The notes: generated by a model not told the origin, from the letters alone. DNA of 12,429 nt from Micavibrio sp. UBA2020 (GCA_002334985.1 DDBY01000078.1:1-12429), one strand, 5' to 3'. Counted from the first letter of the stretch, positions 1-5,860 are shown. Translations and numbers: made by a program.

Positions 1-531
<531 letters not shown>

Positions 532-564
532 CGCACGGCAAGGGTTAACAAGCGGAGGCTTTGC

Positions 565-1230
565 ATGAAAACATCCAGATGGAGCGGCTGCCTGCTCGCC
601 GCCCTGCTTTTTGCCTCTCCGGCGGCGCTGGCACAGGTCGTGCTGGAAGCCTTGCCAGGTGAAGAAAAGGACGGGCCGCCCGTACCGCCGGCGGAGGCGT
701 ATGACAACGTCCCCGTCACAGTCGATAAAAGCTGGATGCAATACAATGACCCTTACCTGCAGGCGCAAAAGGTCATTTCCAACCCCCACCGCACCGCCGA
801 TGAAGTCGGCGAGTGGTTCAAGGGGCTCGCTGCCGACCTGATGACGCACAAGCCGACGGAAATTGAAAATAAAATCCGCGGCTACCGCGTCTCGTTCAGC
901 GAAAAAGGTTACCGCGAATTTGTGACCTATATGCGCGACGCAAAAGTGCTCGACATGGTCAGCCTGCGCGGCAACGAAATGTCCACGATTGCAACGGCCG
1001 ACCCCGCCTTTACCGGCAGCGGCCCCATCAGCGGCGTTTATGCGTGGAACCTGACGCTGCCCTTGCTTATCAGCTTTTACAAGCTGGATGAAAACGGCGA
1101 GCACAAACCCGTGGCCGGCGGCAATTTCGAAGCGCGTGCAACTATCATCCGCACGACCGACGAAAATGCGACGGAGGGCATGGTGATTGACAGCTGGCGC
1201 GTGGTGCGCGCAGGCGCGGGCGCGCGTTAA
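565..1230 (+). CDS. secreted DotI/IcmL-like domain protein
   Basis: A 221-residue protein with a clear Sec signal peptide: basic MKTSRW, a hydrophobic stretch CLLAALLFASPAALA, and likely cleavage after ALA (residue 23). From about residue 75 to 215 the pattern resembles the periplasmic domain of DotI/IcmL of type IVB secretion systems. There is a WF near 84-85, FSEKGYREFVTYMRDAKVLDMV matching the family's 'FTPxGWxxFLxAL...' helix, then G-x-YAWNLTLPLLISF followed by a T-rich strand with TIIR. Legionella DotI has a transmembrane anchor, whereas this copy appears to be exported as a soluble periplasmic protein. No other dot/icm gene is in the window. The start is supported by GCGGAGG at 552-558, 6 nt before ATG. 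The family call rests on remembered patterns, not a search; its function here is unknown. Confidence 0.68.
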   Translation: MKTSRWSGCLLAALLFASPAALAQVVLEALPGEEKDGPPVPPAEAYDNVPVTVDKSWMQYNDPYLQAQKVISNPHRTADEVGEWFKGLAADLMTHKPTEIENKIRGYRVSFSEKGYREFVTYMRDAKVLDMVSLRGNEMSTIATADPAFTGSGPISGVYAWNLTLPLLISFYKLDENGEHKPVAGGNFEARATIIRTTDENATEGMVIDSWRVVRAGAGAR

Positions 1231-1259
1231 TACTGCCGCCCGTGAAACGCGCGGGGCGC

Positions 1260-1463
1260 TTAGGTCGCGCCGTCTGTTTTGCCGCCGAATAGCGCATCCA
1301 TCGCGGACAGATGCTTTTGCTTGCGCTCTATTTCCGTCTGTACACGCAGTTTTTCGGCGTCGAGCGCCGCCGCATATTCCTGAAGCTCGGCTACCGACAT
1401 TTTATCCAGCACGCGCAGTGCGGGTTTTTTGTTTTTCGGCTCTGAATCCTCGTCAAAAATCAT
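1260..1463 (-). CDS. DUF1192 family small protein
   Basis: A 67-residue protein, MIFDEDSEPKNKKPALRV then a helical segment. It matches the alphaproteobacterial DUF1192 pattern: an acidic N-terminus (DED), a basic linker, a 'MSVAELQEYAAALDAEKLRVQTEIERKQ' helix with heptad-like spacing that may form a coiled coil, and a short tail containing SAMDALFG. The start was placed at ATG 1463-1461 because AAGAGGAG (plus-strand 1470-1477) sits 6 nt upstream; the open frame extends further, but the longer version would overlap the neighbour's promoter. The gene converges on the DotI/IcmL-like gene (29-bp gap) and diverges from the quinone oxidoreductase gene. DUF1192 often neighbours quinone-oxidoreductase-type genes in alphaproteobacteria, as far as I recall. 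The biochemical role is unknown. Confidence 0.85.
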   Translation of the reverse strand: MIFDEDSEPKNKKPALRVLDKMSVAELQEYAAALDAEKLRVQTEIERKQKHLSAMDALFGGKTDGAT

Positions 1464-1489
1464 GCTATGCTCCTCTTGGCGGCAGCGCT

Positions 1490-1519
1490 TTGCGCCGTTA
1501 TATCCGCCTTCACTATAAT
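1490..1519 (+). promoter_or_regulatory. sigma70-like promoter of the quinone oxidoreductase gene
   Basis: A perfect -10 TATAAT lies at 1514-1519 and a moderate -35 TTGCGC at 1490-1495, with an 18-bp spacer. The expected transcription start near 1526 lies just upstream of GGGGA (1530-1534) and the GTG at 1545. This placement excludes the earlier in-frame ATG at 1467 as the start. A possible opposing -10 for the DUF1192 gene (TATAAC on the minus strand, 1502-1497) overlaps this promoter. Confidence 0.6.
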
Positions 1520-1544
1520 TAGAGCCCGCGGGGAAATCCATACC

Positions 1545-2558
1545 GTGAAAAAAACGCCCGAGCTTCCGCAAACCATGACGGCCGCCGTCATCCGCGACCA
1601 AAACCTGGTCACGGCCGAAGTGCCGCTGCCGTTGCCGCGCGCAGGCGAAGTGCTGGTGCGTGTACGCGCCGCGGGCGTCAACCGCCCCGACCTTTTGCAG
1701 CGGCGCGGGCTTTACCCGCCGCCGGAGGGCGTGACGGATATTCCCGGCCTTGAAATTTCCGGCGATGTTGTCATGACAGGCAGTGGTGTCAGCGGCATTA
1801 AAACGGGGCAAAAAATCTGCGCGTTGGTCGCGGGCGGCGGCTATGCCGAATACTGCACCGTACCCGCCGTACAGTGCCTGCCCCTGCCCAAAAGCCTTGG
1901 CTGGATTGCCGCGGCCGGTATCCCCGAAACGTTTTTCACTGTCTGGACAAATTTATTCGAACGCGGCGCGCTGCAAAAAGGCGAGCGCGTGCTGATACAC
2001 GGCGGCGCATCAGGTATCGGCACCACGGCGATACAAATGGCACGCGCCTTCGGCGCGAAGGTCTATGTCACCGCAGGCAGTGATGAAAAATGCGCGGCGT
2101 GCCTGAAGCTGGGCGCGATGAAGGCCATCAATTACAAAACCGAAGCGTTCGATGCAGAAATCCTGCGCGAAACGGGCGGCAAGGGCGTTGACGTTATTCT
2201 TGATATGGTCGGCGGGGATTATATTCCGCGTAATCTCAAAATTCTCTCGCCCGAAGGGCGGCATGTCAGCATCGCCATGCAGCGCGGCCGCAGCGCGGAG
2301 GTGGATATTTTGCAAATCATGTCCAAACGCCTTGTCATGACAGGCTCCACCCTGCGCCCGCAAAGCGCGGCGGCGAAGGGCAAAATCGCCAAGGCGCTGA
2401 AGAAAAACGTCTGGCCGTTTATCGCCCGCAAGCGAATCACACCGGTCATCGACCGCATCTACAGCCTTGCCGAAGCGCAGGCGGCGCACGACTATCTGGA
2501 GGCTGGCGCCCATTTCGGCAAGGTTATTTTACGGGTCAATACGGCCGAAAAGCCCTGA
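1545..2558 (+). CDS. NAD(P)H:quinone oxidoreductase, zinc-independent MDR family (QOR/PIG3 type)
   Basis: With the GTG start this is 337 residues, close to the roughly 325-335 usual for the PIG3/TP53I3-like branch. These enzymes reduce quinones, or bind and reduce other electrophiles, using NAD(P)H. The N-terminal GroES-like fold contains RVRAAGVNRPDLLQRRGLYPPP (residues 39-60) and IPGLEISGDV. The Rossmann fold carries the nucleotide-binding loop HGGASGIGTTAIQMARAFGA (152-171), and IPETFFTVWTNLF (126-138) is a branch hallmark. The structural and catalytic zinc ligands of true alcohol dehydrogenases are absent. GTG 1545 was chosen because GGGGA (1530-1534) precedes it and a good promoter ends at 1519; ATG 1575 is a possible but less supported alternative. 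The gene stands alone, and its physiological substrate cannot be read from the sequence. Confidence 0.88.
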   Translation: MKKTPELPQTMTAAVIRDQNLVTAEVPLPLPRAGEVLVRVRAAGVNRPDLLQRRGLYPPPEGVTDIPGLEISGDVVMTGSGVSGIKTGQKICALVAGGGYAEYCTVPAVQCLPLPKSLGWIAAAGIPETFFTVWTNLFERGALQKGERVLIHGGASGIGTTAIQMARAFGAKVYVTAGSDEKCAACLKLGAMKAINYKTEAFDAEILRETGGKGVDVILDMVGGDYIPRNLKILSPEGRHVSIAMQRGRSAEVDILQIMSKRLVMTGSTLRPQSAAAKGKIAKALKKNVWPFIARKRITPVIDRIYSLAEAQAAHDYLEAGAHFGKVILRVNTAEKP

Positions 2559-2615
2559 AAACATTCCATTTATTGCTTTTTAGGGGGGCTTCAGGCTTCA
2601 TTTTCTTCTCCCTTT

Positions 2616-2637
2616 TGCCATTTTATGGCATTATAAT
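2616..2637 (+). promoter_or_regulatory. -10 element and palindromic candidate operator of the hicB/hicA-like cluster
   Basis: TATAAT at 2632-2637 is a perfect -10, 27 bp before the ATG at 2665. Immediately upstream is a perfect inverted repeat TGCCAT-TTT-ATGGCA (2616-2630) filling the spacer where RNA polymerase would bind. No good -35 is seen at the right distance (TTGCCA at 2615-2620 is only 11 bp away). HicAB-type systems are usually autorepressed at such palindromes. The operator role is inferred from position alone. Confidence 0.45.
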
Positions 2638-2664
2638 TTCCTGATTAAGCATTGGATAATCGCT

Positions 2665-2862
2665 ATGCGCCATATCACCATCGTCATCGAACACCAGCCG
2701 GAGAATGTTTACCTGGCGACAAGCGATGATATGCCCGGCTTTAACGTCGAGCATGAGGATAGAGAGCAGATTTTCGCGTTGTCGCGCACGCTGGCTCTTG
2801 AATACCTGCAGATGGATAACGTCAAAGCGGATGAAGTTGTTTTTGATTTCGAGGTGAGATAA
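2665..2862 (+). CDS. HicB-like / DUF1902 short antitoxin-type protein
   Basis: A 65-residue protein resembling the partial-RNase-H fold of HicB antitoxins, in particular the DUF1902 variant: strand 'ITIVIEHQPENVYLATSDDMPGFNVEHEDREQIF', where VYLATSDDMPGF matches the family's 'xWxATSxDIPGL', then a helix LSRTLALEYLQM and a final strand VVFDFEVR. There is no room for a C-terminal HTH or ribbon-helix-helix domain, so if it represses its promoter it would need a partner. Only a weak SD (GGA, 2654-2656) precedes the ATG. Its stop overlaps the next start (TAATG), so the two are translationally coupled. The order, antitoxin-like first and toxin-like second, is the reverse of E. coli hicAB. The antitoxin role is inferred from similarity and neighbour. 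Confidence 0.7.
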   Translation: MRHITIVIEHQPENVYLATSDDMPGFNVEHEDREQIFALSRTLALEYLQMDNVKADEVVFDFEVR

Positions 2863-3320
2863 TGACGACCGGCATTCCCCGTACACACCATGAAGTCGTC
2901 CGCGCCGCGCGCGAGCTCGGCTATGCCTATGACCACACCAGCGGCGGGCATGTGTTCTACACCAAGGAAAACCCGGATGCGAAACTGGGTCAGGAACGCC
3001 GTCTTGTCATTCCGACGGATATCAAAACCGAAAAAACCCTGCGCAATATTCTGGGCGGCATGGGCTATTTCACCGCGAACGGCCTGAACAAAAACGGCCA
3101 GCCCAAAGCGCGTGAAAAAGCGGCGGAGAGCGAAGAAGACGCGCTCTACAAGCTCGAAACGCGCTTCATTCAAGACACGCGCGCGTGGAAACAACTGATG
3201 CGCCAGCATACGCGCCATAGCGACCTTGTCGCGCATCCGGGCCCCGCGCCGGTGGCGGAGGGCTTCACTCCCTCGCCTTTCGGCCCCAACGGCCTCAAGC
3301 CCAAAGAAATGAAACGATGA
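2862..3320 (+). CDS. HicA-like toxin domain protein with C-terminal extension
   Basis: A 152-residue protein. Residues 1-66 follow the small dsRBD-like HicA/YcfA fold: a helix VVRAARELGYAYDH, then SGGHVFYT with the candidate catalytic histidine H30, then RRLVIPTDIKTEKTLRNILGGMGY matching 'VxVPxHxxxxLKxGTLRxILKxAG'. HicA toxins cleave mRNA using this histidine. Here the usual G-S-H is G-G-H, and the segment between H30 and the VIP strand is longer than usual. Residues 67-152 are an extension, roughly doubling the typical length, rich in Lys/Arg/Glu and ending in a Pro/Gly-rich tail; I do not recognise it. GAGGTG at 2851-2856 provides an SD inside the preceding gene. The next gene starts at ATGA 3317. 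It could be an active toxin or a domesticated RNA-binding protein. Confidence 0.68.
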   Translation: MTTGIPRTHHEVVRAARELGYAYDHTSGGHVFYTKENPDAKLGQERRLVIPTDIKTEKTLRNILGGMGYFTANGLNKNGQPKAREKAAESEEDALYKLETRFIQDTRAWKQLMRQHTRHSDLVAHPGPAPVAEGFTPSPFGPNGLKPKEMKR

Positions 3321-3649
3321 GCAGCCCTGCCCTCAACGCGGACTTCAACGCTGCCAGCGAGCGATATAAATTCGAGAAGAGCGACGATGTCGTTCTGACT
3401 GTACGCGTCGGCACCCCGCTCAATACCATTTATCAAAGTTATGATTTCGTCGGGCGTTTGCTCATCAGCCAAAACAGCCACAGCGGCGCAAGTCCGCAAA
3501 TAACCCCCTTCTCCATGCTTGACCGCGAATCGCTTGAGTTCATGCACGCCAAGCTCTGCGAAATCGGGGGCAAGCCACCCGCCCTGCCCGCGCTGGCCGA
3601 AGAAAACCCGCGCCGCGGTCTGGCAAAGCCCCGCACCGCCAACTCTTAA
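3317..3649 (+). CDS. hypothetical protein, third gene of the hicB/hicA-like cluster
   Basis: A 110-residue protein that I do not recognise. Its start overlaps the preceding stop as ATGA (3317-3320), strong evidence that it is a real gene translated by coupling, since no clear SD is present. The first half is predicted as alternating strands (DVVLTVRVGTPLNTIYQSYDFVGRLLISQ). A helix DRESLEFMHAKLCEI follows (about residues 69-83), and a Pro/Ala/Arg-rich disordered tail ends the protein. It has no signal peptide, membrane segment, cysteine cluster or obvious catalytic motif. Position suggests a partner or modulator of the HicA/HicB-like pair; nothing in the sequence proves it. Confidence 0.7.
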   Translation: MSSPALNADFNAASERYKFEKSDDVVLTVRVGTPLNTIYQSYDFVGRLLISQNSHSGASPQITPFSMLDRESLEFMHAKLCEIGGKPPALPALAEENPRRGLAKPRTANS

Positions 3650-3740
3650 ACACTTTAAAATCAACAGGATAGGCCGCATTGCCCCTCGCGGTCTGTGGAT
3701 TATTTTCTGGACTTTCAGCGCCTTTGGCTTATGATGGCCA

Positions 3741-3796
3741 CGTTTTCCCAAAACGATTGAACCTGTTTCAGTCGTCGCCGCTTTTCCCAAGTGGCG
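3741..3796 (+). promoter_or_regulatory. cluster of RNA hairpins in the trcR leader
   Basis: Three stems can be drawn. H0: CGTTTT-CCC-AAAACG (3741-3755), perfect. H1: ACGATTGAA-CCTGT-TTCAGTCGT (3753-3775), 9 bp with one U-G wobble. H2: CGCCGCTT-TTCCC-AAGTGGCG (3776-3796), 8 bp with one G-U wobble. H0 and H1 share 3753-3755 and cannot form together. H1 and H2 abut with no gap. Both wobbles pair only in plus-strand RNA. TTTTCCCAA is repeated at 3743-3751 and 3782-3790. A possible -10 TATGAT is at 3730-3735. No known riboswitch is recognised. Confidence 0.4.
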
Positions 3797-3856
3797 CGTG
3801 CGTGTGAACTGTATCCGCGGTTTGGGGCCGGAATTTAGAAGCAAGGAGACTATCAC

Positions 3857-4567
3857 ATGGCCTACCCCCTGATGCCCAAAGCCACCGCGTCGTGGCTGGT
3901 CGATAACACGACCCTGACCTTTGACCAGATCGCCGAATTCTGCGGCTTGCACCCGCTGGAAGTCCAGGCGCTGGCCGACGGCGAAGTGAACGCCGGTATC
4001 ATGGGCGCAAACCCCGTGCTGAATGGCGAGCTGACGGCCGAAGAAATCGCGCGCTGCGAAAAAACCAGCAACGCCAAACTGAAAATGGTCAAGACAGACC
4101 TGCCCAAGCCGCGCGCCCGCGCGAAAGGCCCGCGCTACACGCCCGTCGTCAAACGCGCGGAAAAGCCGAATGCCGTTCTGTATCTGCTGAAGCGCTATCC
4201 GGAACTGGCGGATGTGCAAGTGGCGAAGCTTATCGGCTCGACCAAGCCGACGGTTGAATCTATTCGCAACAAAACGCACCCGCTGATGACGTCGCTGAAG
4301 CCGACCGACCCGCTGTCCATCGGCCTTTGCACAGGTGAAGAGCTTGAAAAAGCCGTCCGCCGCGCACAGCGCCGCGTCCAGCGCGAAGCGAAAGCCGCAG
4401 GCAAACCCATCCCGACTTTCGGTGAAGAGACCGCCGCGGAAGAAACCCCTGCTTTCATCCCCGCACCGACACCCGCGGACGCGGCCGATACGGCAAAAAC
4501 CCCCACGCTCGACGACCTCGACGATTTGGGTATGGACGACGAAGACGATGCACGCGCGAACGGCTAA
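3857..4567 (+). CDS. trcR: cell cycle transcriptional regulator TrcR (DUF1013)
   Basis: A 236-residue protein opening MAYPLMPKATASWLVDNTTLTFDQIAEFCGLHPLEVQALADGE, the characteristic start of the alphaproteobacterial DUF1013/TrcR family. The N-terminal part (about 12-45) reads as a helix-turn-helix. A basic linker KPRARAKGPRYTPVVKR (84-100) follows. A second HTH-like unit, AVLYLLKRYPELADVQVAKLIGSTKPTVESIRN, spans 106-138. After about residue 185 the protein turns into an Ala/Pro/Thr-rich linker and a very acidic end (LDDLDDLGMDDEDDA). TrcR is a DNA-binding regulator associated with cell-cycle transcription in alphaproteobacteria. The start is firm: AAGGAG at 3843-3848, 8 nt before ATG. The gene is monocistronic, with a hairpin-rich leader and a strong terminator 17 bp after its stop. 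Confidence 0.87.
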   Translation: MAYPLMPKATASWLVDNTTLTFDQIAEFCGLHPLEVQALADGEVNAGIMGANPVLNGELTAEEIARCEKTSNAKLKMVKTDLPKPRARAKGPRYTPVVKRAEKPNAVLYLLKRYPELADVQVAKLIGSTKPTVESIRNKTHPLMTSLKPTDPLSIGLCTGEELEKAVRRAQRRVQREAKAAGKPIPTFGEETAAEETPAFIPAPTPADAADTAKTPTLDDLDDLGMDDEDDARANG

Positions 4568-4583
4568 TCACAGCCCCGCGCCG

Positions 4584-4623
4584 CAAGAAAAAAGCCCCTG
4601 CAGATGCAGGGGCTTTTTTCTTG
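4584..4623. terminator. bidirectional rho-independent terminator
   Basis: A perfect palindrome with 19-nt arms (4584-4602 and 4605-4623) around a GA centre. The GC core is GCCCCTGCA/TGCAGGGGC. It is flanked by A6 on the left (4588-4593) and T6 on the right (4614-4619), so it has a U-tract in either direction. It lies between the convergent ends of trcR (plus) and the DUF465 gene (minus) and would serve both. Confidence 0.93.
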
Positions 4624-4640
4624 GGCAAAAGACGGCGTGG

Positions 4641-4814
4641 TTAATGCACGCTGTCCTCATGCAGCCTTTCTATTCGCTCTTTCAAATGGAGCTTTTGCTC
4701 TTTCAGGCGTCTGATTTGCGCCTCGTCCCGCGCCGCGTGTTTCAGTTCATCCTGGATGCGGTGTTCAAGGTCTTCGTGTTTTCTTTGCAGCGCGGACAGA
4801 TGTGCTGTGGCCAT
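4641..4814 (-). CDS. DUF465 (YdcH-like) small coiled-coil protein
   Basis: A 57-residue protein MATAHLSALQRKHEDLEHRIQDELKHAARDE-type, all helical, with the core 'HxxAL..KH..LE..I..E...P/A.D...I..LK..KL.LK..I..L' of the DUF465/YdcH family. Typical length is 55-75 residues. The sequence between 5 and 51 has heptad-like hydrophobic spacing consistent with a helical hairpin or coiled coil. The start is strongly supported: GGAGGAG on the minus strand (plus 4821-4827) lies 6 nt upstream of ATG 4814-4812. The stop TAA 4643-4641 is 17 bp from the bidirectional terminator. DUF465 proteins are very common in alphaproteobacteria and their role is unknown. It follows the alpha/beta hydrolase gene in the same direction with a 110-bp gap and probably has its own promoter. 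Confidence 0.87.
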   Translation of the reverse strand: MATAHLSALQRKHEDLEHRIQDELKHAARDEAQIRRLKEQKLHLKERIERLHEDSVH

Positions 4815-4900
4815 AGATATCTCCTCCTTCGGTGTCAGGAAATAGCGTCTCGTCGATTGTTCTATCCATCATAGCAGGAGATATTTGAGAAAATCTTAAC

Positions 4901-4929
4901 GCTGCGCAGCAAAATCAGCGAAAATCAGC
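4901..4929. repeat. short palindrome and tandem 9-mer after the hydrolase gene
   Basis: GCTGCGCAGC (4901-4910) is a perfect 10-bp palindrome. It is followed by AAAATCAGC at 4911-4919 and again at 4921-4929; the second copy reaches into the stop codon of the hydrolase gene. There is no U-tract arrangement that makes a convincing terminator. Confidence 0.3.
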
Positions 4930-5638
4930 TTTGCAAAAAGGCTTTGATTTCCTTGGCACATTCCAGCGGATTTTCAACCGCAAACATGTGCCCCGCCCCC
5001 TCCGCAATCGCAAAGGTGCTTTGCGGTAGCATATCGGCAAGCGCCTGCGCCCCCGCAAGCGGCGTCATCTTGTCACTGTCAGCCGCCAGCACCAGCACGG
5101 GCTTTTGCAGTACCGTCGCAGCTGCCCGCGCGCCCTTATACGCATCACAAGCGGCAAGGTCGCTTCCGATAGCCGCAGGCGGCACAGCAGCCATCATATT
5201 CAAAAGCACGGTGCGCAGCGTATCGGCCTGCGCATGACCGCGGAAAACACCCCATTTCGCAACCATTTCCGCCGCCGCAGCAGGGTTGTCGCGCGCCGTT
5301 TGCAGCAAATCGGGATGCACCGGCATTTCAGCGGCCGCGCCGAGCAGAATCGCAGCCTTCACACGCCTATGCGCCGCCGCCTCCAGCACCGCCAAGGCAC
5401 CCATGGAATGGCCGAGCAGCACAATGTCATACTCCGCCGGCAGCACCTCTATTTCCTGCGCCAGCCATGCCGCCATCGCCTGGATATCCACGAGCAGCGC
5501 ATCGCCGCGCCGCGCGTCGTGCCCCGGCAAGGTCACAGCCTTGAGCGCGAAATCCAGCAAATGCGGCGCCAGCGCGCCAAAAAAAGCGCCCTGCAGCCCC
5601 GCGCCGTGAACGGCCATGATAAGGGTACGTTTTGTCAT
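4925..5638 (-). CDS. alpha/beta-fold hydrolase
   Basis: A 237-residue single-domain hydrolase. It begins with the oxyanion-loop strand LIMAVHGAGLQG (HG at 11-12). The nucleophile elbow is GHSMG, with S78. The late strand PVLVLAADSDKMTP supplies the acid, D189 (D187 is the alternative), and GAGHMFAVENP supplies the histidine, H217. The triad is therefore complete. Length and spacing fit the small esterase/salicylate-esterase-like branch (AB_hydrolase_6); substrate cannot be told. No signal peptide, so it is probably cytoplasmic. The SD in front of ATG 5638-5636 is poor, and a 13-bp palindrome (5641-5653) abuts the start. No neighbour suggests a pathway. The fold assignment is firm, the specific activity unknown. 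Confidence 0.87.
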   Translation of the reverse strand: MTKRTLIMAVHGAGLQGAFFGALAPHLLDFALKAVTLPGHDARRGDALLVDIQAMAAWLAQEIEVLPAEYDIVLLGHSMGALAVLEAAAHRRVKAAILLGAAAEMPVHPDLLQTARDNPAAAAEMVAKWGVFRGHAQADTLRTVLLNMMAAVPPAAIGSDLAACDAYKGARAAATVLQKPVLVLAADSDKMTPLAGAQALADMLPQSTFAIAEGAGHMFAVENPLECAKEIKAFLQS

Positions 5639-5640
5639 GT

Positions 5641-5653
5641 CTTTAGACTAAAG
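5641..5653. repeat. 13-bp palindrome at the hydrolase start
   Basis: CTTTAG-A-CTAAAG is a perfect inverted repeat with a one-base centre, lying 2 bp upstream of the minus-strand ATG (5638-5636). Its position is that of a ribosome-binding site or operator. Its use is unknown. Confidence 0.3.
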
Positions 5654-5681
5654 CAACGCGCGGCGGATGGAAACAGGCATC

Positions 5682-5707
5682 AAAAAAAACCGCCCTCGAA
5701 AGGGCGG
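5682..5707 (-). terminator. rho-independent terminator, minus strand
   Basis: Read on the minus strand: CCGCCCT-TTCG-AGGGCGG (5707-5690) followed by T8 (5689-5682). The seven-bp GC stem with a UUCG loop and a clean U-tract is a textbook intrinsic terminator. It would end leftward transcription from the phosphate transporter gene, or from a short minus-strand transcript starting in the gap, before the hydrolase gene. Confidence 0.85.
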
Positions 5708-5734
5708 GGTGAAAGATATCACGAGGAGGCACAG

Positions 5735-5824
5735 ATGAAGGTCAAACTTCAGAATTCCGTAGGAAGCATATTCACAAAGGTAAAGAATGTGTTCCTGATT
5801 TCAGAATACACCCTTTGCCGTTAA
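5735..5824 (+). CDS. candidate 29-residue small protein
   Basis: ATG 5735 to TAA 5824 encodes MKVKLQNSVGSIFTKVKNVF and nine further residues ending in YTLCR. The support is a strong SD, GAGGAGG at 5723-5729, 5 nt from the ATG, in a gap otherwise lacking plus-strand genes. The peptide is basic (four Lys, one Arg) and alternates hydrophobic and polar residues, without a convincing transmembrane run. The stop codon lies inside an 8-bp inverted repeat that is also the CtrA box. No plus-strand promoter is evident, and the upstream hairpin is a terminator only for the other strand. It could be a leader peptide, a small protein, or chance. Confidence 0.38.
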   Translation: MKVKLQNSVGSIFTKVKNVFLISEYTLCR

Positions 5825-5836
5825 AGGAAGATTAAC
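5821..5836. promoter_or_regulatory. full CtrA-type binding box
   Basis: TTAA-AGGAAGA-TTAAC matches the CtrA consensus TTAA-N7-TTAAC exactly, and because of dyad symmetry it matches on both strands. It sits within GCCGTTAA-N7-TTAACGGC (5817-5839). A further TTAA follows at 5841. The window's only other closely spaced TTAA pairs that I saw have the wrong spacing. Possible targets are a minus-strand promoter with a weak -10 TATTCT (5808-5803) or a distant hydrolase promoter. Binding is inferred from the consensus alone. Confidence 0.5.
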
Positions 5837-5860
5837 GGCGTTAAGTCGTTATTTCATGAT

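Noticed and set aside
1467..1544. Earlier ATG start for the quinone oxidoreductase, adding 26 residues
   Set aside because: The extra segment contains the promoter -10 and -35 and overlaps the ribosome site of the DUF1192 gene; GTG 1545 has a suitable SD.
2549..2600. Terminator after the quinone oxidoreductase gene
   Set aside because: AAAGCCC and GGGCTT can pair, but the loop is about 30 nt and the following T-rich stretch is interrupted; not convincing.
3170..4279. 369-codon minus-strand frame across the hic-like cluster and trcR
   Set aside because: It runs through the ends of three plus-strand genes and a regulatory gap, and has no motif or ribosome site.
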